Shown here in pieces: positions 60,084 to 64,000 of a stretch of DNA of 64,000 bases (position 1 is the first letter of the stretch; each line of letters begins with the position of its first letter). Position numbers and translations under genes: made by a program. The stretch spans positions 248,001 through 312,000 of the forward strand of contig JBFMBX010000002.1 in assembly GCA_040754815.1 (NCBI GenBank), given 5' to 3'. Source of the stretch: Bellilinea sp040754815 (GTDB lineage Bacteria; Chloroflexota; Anaerolineae; Anaerolineales; Anaerolineaceae). The notes under the pieces were generated by a model that worked only from the letters and a program-made list of their open reading frames with translations, was not told the DNA's origin and did no database searches.

Positions 60084-62423
60084 ATGCAAGCCAATCCAAA
60101 ACGCTGGTGGGATCTTTTATCGGTACTGCTGTTCCTGGCCGCGTTGATTACCGTTGGTTACCGATTAGCGGATACCCGCTGGACAGATAATCTGGAGATC
60201 GTCATTGGTCTGGCTTTTATTGGGGGGGTATTAGGGCTGGCTCTTGGCTACAGCCGTTTCAGCCCTCACACTGCCGGTTTCTTTGGCTTCATTTTCACTT
60301 TGTTTTTCGTCACATGGCAATTGGGGGAATTGACACCCCCCAACTACATCTGGCTGGAACGACTCTGGCTTTTGGGTGACCGGATCTGGCAAAATCTCGT
60401 TCTGTTTCTTCGCAACCAGCCCCTGAATGATTCAATTCTCTTTCTGCTCAACATGGCACTGCTGTTTTGGCTGGTTGGAATTTCAACCGGTTATCAACTA
60501 ACCCGCTACGGAAAACCGTGGCAGGGGATGATCATGCTAGGTATCGCTCTGGTCGTCATTGACCTGTACCATCCCCCGCTTGCTCAAAGCGGCGCCGCTA
60601 CGGCTCTCTTTGCCGTATTGACGTTACTGCTCTTCAGCCGCATGAATTACCTCAAAAATGCACGCAAGTGGGAAGAAGACCAGATCGGTGTGGATACAGA
60701 TACCGGCTTCAACCTTTTACGCACCACATTGGTTATTCTGGTCATACTGGTGTTGGTCGCCTGGAATGCACCACGGGTGATCGGAGCCTTTGTACCGAAC
60801 TCGCCGGAACGCCAGCAATTGATCCAGTCCCTGCAATCTTTGCGGGAACGATTCCAGAATGTTACCAACCCGCTTCGAGGTTCGGTAGCCGTGCCGGATG
60901 AATATTACGCCGATGAATATGCGCTTGGCACCGGCAGCCAGCTCACCGACGCCACTATTTTCACCGTTCAGGCCGGCATCACACAACGGGTGGGGGTGCC
61001 TTATTACTGGCGTATTCGCAGTTATGATTCTTATGAGAACGGACGATGGGAAAGTACCATTACCAATCAACAGGCTTTACGAGTAAACTCCCCGCCGCTT
61101 GATTATCCCCAATACAGCCACCGTTTCAACGTACGCTTCGACTTTCGTCCCGTCAGAAACCTGAGCATGGTTTATGTGCCGGGTTTGCCGGTCGCGATCA
61201 ACCGCAATGTTCAACTGGTTTACGATGGCTCAGAAGCCGGTCAAATTGAAGATGTGGTTACCGTGCTGGCCGATCCGGATATTCCGCCCGGCAGCACCTA
61301 TCAGGTCACCTCATCGCTGCCTGCCCCTACCATTACCGCCCTGCGGGAAGCCGGCGAGGAATATCCCGCTTGGGTTTTGGAGCGTTATCTACAACTTCCT
61401 CCCGACTTTCCTCAAAGCATCCGCGACCTGGCTGCTCAAATCACCGATGGTCTGGAAACCCCATACGATAAAGCCGCAGCCATCACCGCATGGTTGAGGG
61501 AAAACATCGAATATTCGGCCACCATCCCCACCCCCCCCACCGGCAGAGATCCGATTGAATGGATCTTATTCGACCATAAAAAAGCTTTTTGTAATTATTA
61601 TGCTTCAGCCGAAGTTCTCATGCTGCGCTCGTTAGGAATACCCGCCCGCTGGGTAATCGGCTACGCGCAGGGAGTTCTGGATGAAGAAGAAGATTTATAC
61701 TGGGTAAGAGATTTAGACCGCCACGCCTGGCCGGAAGTCTTTTTCCCCGGTATTGGCTGGGTAGAATTCGAACCCACCGCCCTGCAAGCCGCCATTGAAC
61801 GGCCGGCCGGCGGTGCGGGGGAAGACAGCGCACCGGTTCCACAGCCCAATCCTAACCAGCCTCAATTGCTGGATGAGTTCGAAGAAGCCACCCGATTTGA
61901 TGAAGAACAGGGCTCTCAGCCATTCAATCTCCAAACCACACCCCTGGTCAGCGCCACTTTGATAATCCTCGGTCTGCTGATTGCAGGTATTCTGATTTTC
62001 CTGCTGGCGGCCAATGGGCGCAGAAGACGCTGGTTTCCCAATCAAAGTTTTCCGGTCTTTTTGGAAAACAACTTACGCAAGCGAGGGTGGCACATACCCT
62101 ACTGGTTGCAGCAATGGTCGTTTTATGCCTCCTTATCTCCGGTTCAACGCTCTTTTTACTCCATCCACTGGCTCTGCCGTTTGCTGAAGATACCCATCCA
62201 GCCCGCCCAAACCCCTGCCGAACAGATCAACACCCTGATTACGAATTTACCGGAAGGGAAAGACCATGCCATTGCACTTCTGCAAGCCTATGAAAAGGTC
62301 GCTTACAGCCCCTACCCGGCCGATCCTGTCACCGCTCAACAATCTGCCCGCACAATCTGGAGGCTGGCAATCAAAAAACGCGGTAAAATGATTCTGGCAA
62401 AACTGCGAGGCATTTCCCTCTAA
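60084..62423 (+). CDS. TgpA-like transglutaminase-domain membrane protein
   Basis: 779 residues from ATG 60084. There are about six TM helices, then an outside domain with the transglutaminase core: HKKAFCNYYASAEVLMLRSLGIPARWVIGY (catalytic Cys) and RDLDRHAWPEVFFPGIGWVEFEPT (His and Asp/Glu). A Pro/Glu linker, another TM helix and a C-terminal DUF4129-like cytoplasmic helix region (PAQTPAEQINTL) follow. Relatives are TgpA proteins near MoxR and DUF58 genes; those are not in view here. It probably cross-links or cleaves peptides at the cell surface. Confidence 0.9.
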   Translation: MQANPKRWWDLLSVLLFLAALITVGYRLADTRWTDNLEIVIGLAFIGGVLGLALGYSRFSPHTAGFFGFIFTLFFVTWQLGELTPPNYIWLERLWLLGDRIWQNLVLFLRNQPLNDSILFLLNMALLFWLVGISTGYQLTRYGKPWQGMIMLGIALVVIDLYHPPLAQSGAATALFAVLTLLLFSRMNYLKNARKWEEDQIGVDTDTGFNLLRTTLVILVILVLVAWNAPRVIGAFVPNSPERQQLIQSLQSLRERFQNVTNPLRGSVAVPDEYYADEYALGTGSQLTDATIFTVQAGITQRVGVPYYWRIRSYDSYENGRWESTITNQQALRVNSPPLDYPQYSHRFNVRFDFRPVRNLSMVYVPGLPVAINRNVQLVYDGSEAGQIEDVVTVLADPDIPPGSTYQVTSSLPAPTITALREAGEEYPAWVLERYLQLPPDFPQSIRDLAAQITDGLETPYDKAAAITAWLRENIEYSATIPTPPTGRDPIEWILFDHKKAFCNYYASAEVLMLRSLGIPARWVIGYAQGVLDEEEDLYWVRDLDRHAWPEVFFPGIGWVEFEPTALQAAIERPAGGAGEDSAPVPQPNPNQPQLLDEFEEATRFDEEQGSQPFNLQTTPLVSATLIILGLLIAGILIFLLAANGRRRRWFPNQSFPVFLENNLRKRGWHIPYWLQQWSFYASLSPVQRSFYSIHWLCRLLKIPIQPAQTPAEQINTLITNLPEGKDHAIALLQAYEKVAYSPYPADPVTAQQSARTIWRLAIKKRGKMILAKLRGISL

Positions 62424-62458
62424 AATCCGGCATTATCCCCATTTCAGGATGTAAAAAA

Positions 62459-64000
62459 TTGAGCGAAATCAAGTCTGCTGTGCGGGGCGATCAACTGGCA
62501 GCCAATTTGGAGAAACTACGATCAGCCTGCCATTCCATCTATAGTTATCTGCAAACCAACCGGCCGGCTGCTCTGCCGCCAGCCTTTTTTGAAACGGTTT
62601 TTGGCATTACCGTACTGGTCAAAAAAATTACTGCTCAGGTGGAAGAACTGGAAGAAGAACGCCGCAGTTTAACAGCGCTTGCCGGCATGGGTCAGGTTAT
62701 CAACACCTCGCTGGAATTGAACACGGTGCTGCAAATCGTCATGGATACCATTATCCGTCTCACCGGCGCCGAACGCGGTTTTCTGATGCTCAAAGATGAT
62801 GAGGGCAACCTCATCACCCGCATTGCCCGCAACTGGGTACAAGAATCCTTAAACACCACCGAACTTCACATCAGTTTTACCGTCATAGACCGGGTAGCCG
62901 GTGAAGGTTTACCGGTGCTGACTACCAATGCACAGGAAGACCCCCGTTTTGGTAAACAAGATTCGGTCATTGCTCATAACCTGCGTTCGATCATGTGCGT
63001 TCCCTTGCGGGTGAAAAACGAAGTAACCGGCGTCATTTATGTGGATAATCGCATTCGCAGCGGCTTGTTCACCTCCAAACAACTGGACTTGCTGGCTGCT
63101 TTTGCAAATCAGGCGGCAGTAGCCATCGAAAACGCGCGCCTGTTTGCTTCTGTCCAGCGCACCCTCGCTGAGGTCAGCGAACTGAAAGGGTTGATGGATA
63201 ATGTATTTGCTTCTATTGCCAGCGGTGTGATCACCGCCGATATTAACGGCAGTATACTCCTCTGCAATCGCGCGGCCGAACAGATTTTGAACCATAAAGT
63301 CGAAGAGCTGACCGCCAGAAAACTGAACGATATCCTCCTTGCACTTTCACCTGCCTTACTGCCGGAATTACAGCAAGTCCTCAAAGCCGATCAACCGGTA
63401 CTCGGTCTGGAAATTTCTCCCAACATCGCGGGACGCGGGCGGATTGATTTACGCCTCAGCATTACACCGGTGAAAGATGGACAGGGTGAGACGCAGGGTG
63501 TTGCTTTGGTTTTGGACGACCTGACGGAGAAAAAATTACTGGAAGCCCAGCGGCGTTTGTTTGAAAAAATGGTCTCCCCCGCTGTCATCCGCCAGTTAAA
63601 CCCCGATAGTTTGATTTTGGGCGGACAACGCAAAGAGATCACCGTTTTATTCGCCGATATTCGCGGCTTTACAACCATCAGCGAAAAACTGCTCCCCGAA
63701 GAACTGGTTTCCATTCTCAATCGTCACCTGGCCGCCGCTGCCGAAGCCATCCTCCAAGAGGAAGGCACCATTGATAAATTCCTCGGCGATGCCGTCATGG
63801 CATGGTTCAACGCTCCCGTTCGTCAGCCCGATCACGCCCTGCGCGCCGTTCGTGCTGCCATCAATATCCGCGATTCACTAAAAAGACTTCACCTTCAACT
63901 GCCGCCCGACCAGCGCCTTTCTTTCGGTATCGGAATTCACACCGGTGAAGCCGTTTTAGGGCTGATCGGCAGCGAAAGAAGGCTGGAGTACACCGCCATC
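62459..64000 (+). CDS. GAF-PAS-class III adenylate cyclase, cut by window edge
   Basis: 514 codons are visible, open at the right edge. TTG 62459 follows AGGA at good spacing. A coiled N-terminus is followed by a GAF domain (about 76-222, MGQVINTSLELNTVLQIVMDTII start), a PAS domain (about 242-360, NVFASIASGVITADINGSIL), and a cyclase catalytic domain from about 394: VLFADIRGFTTISE (metal Asp), KFLGDAVMAWFNAP (second Asp; Lys suggests ATP), and GIGIHTGEAVLGLIGS. It should make cAMP in response to a GAF/PAS ligand. It is soluble and 35 bp downstream of the TgpA-like gene. Confidence 0.92.
   Translation, partial: MSEIKSAVRGDQLAANLEKLRSACHSIYSYLQTNRPAALPPAFFETVFGITVLVKKITAQVEELEEERRSLTALAGMGQVINTSLELNTVLQIVMDTIIRLTGAERGFLMLKDDEGNLITRIARNWVQESLNTTELHISFTVIDRVAGEGLPVLTTNAQEDPRFGKQDSVIAHNLRSIMCVPLRVKNEVTGVIYVDNRIRSGLFTSKQLDLLAAFANQAAVAIENARLFASVQRTLAEVSELKGLMDNVFASIASGVITADINGSILLCNRAAEQILNHKVEELTARKLNDILLALSPALLPELQQVLKADQPVLGLEISPNIAGRGRIDLRLSITPVKDGQGETQGVALVLDDLTEKKLLEAQRRLFEKMVSPAVIRQLNPDSLILGGQRKEITVLFADIRGFTTISEKLLPEELVSILNRHLAAAAEAILQEEGTIDKFLGDAVMAWFNAPVRQPDHALRAVRAAINIRDSLKRLHLQLPPDQRLSFGIGIHTGEAVLGLIGSERRLEYTAI

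Overview
The window looks like a chromosome segment of a filamentous Chloroflexota bacterium, most likely class Anaerolineae. This is an inference from protein style: many membrane-anchored proteins with Thr-Pro stalks, paired FemAB ligases, a molybdopterin transferase fused to a binding-protein domain, actinobacterial-style T-box architecture, and several start codons placed 6-8 nt after a -10 box (leaderless mRNAs). No rRNA or marker was available for a firm placement.

Region 1-7,313 is an accessory, plasmid-like module on the minus strand that runs off the left edge. Reading leftward, a small HTH protein gene (6849-7313) is followed by a terminator, a strong promoter set in a perfect 15-bp inverted repeat, and an independent unit predicted to make a highly structured RNA of about 210 nt (6561-6771). 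Two short tRNA-like folds and a zinc-ribbon gene follow. A long operon then runs ssb - zinc ribbon - several unknown and membrane proteins - a degenerate ParA - a canonical ParA - a double ribbon-helix-helix protein. After a cluster of GTGAGCGG repeats comes a winged-helix, replication-type protein cut by the window edge. The module abuts the 3' end of tRNA-Pro(CGG), a classic integration target, but no integrase or second att site is visible.

Region 7,400-23,770 is core-like. An Rrf2 regulator is transcribed rightward. A seven-gene leftward operon holds proline dehydrogenase, an SDR, a UbiA-like protein, MoeA, a polysaccharide deacetylase, a MoeA-binding-protein fusion and Bcp peroxiredoxin. 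Rightward come two tandem SPFH-like membrane proteins, then pseudouridine catabolism (psuK, psuG) and a Ser/Thr kinase with a beta-propeller. A Thr-Pro-rich membrane protein lies on the minus strand between psuG and the kinase.

Region 23,779-44,940 is dominated by cell-surface functions on the minus strand. It has an eight-gene operon (RidA, GT2, priming sugar transferase, CapD-type dehydratase, FemAB, NUDIX, FemAB, D-cysteine desulfhydrase-like enzyme), cydAB for the bd oxidase, and a GT4 - response regulator - histidine kinase operon. A recX - rny - bidomain dehydrogenase - heparinase operon follows.

Region 45,385-53,382 has a creatininase-family gene, leuS under a T-box with a CUC specifier, and two tRNA-Ala genes under a consensus promoter. 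A rightward operon of M24 peptidase, esterase, MBL hydrolase and GT-C protein follows. Region 53,383-56,584 is a clearly AT-rich island with two GT-C-type membrane proteins. The right end has an M6-like metalloprotease, a YtxH protein, a PAP2 phosphatase, a TgpA-like transglutaminase and a GAF-PAS-adenylate cyclase that runs off the edge.

The best candidate for something undescribed is the 6.2-6.85 kb non-coding block (structured RNA plus two tRNA-like folds) inside the plasmid-like module.
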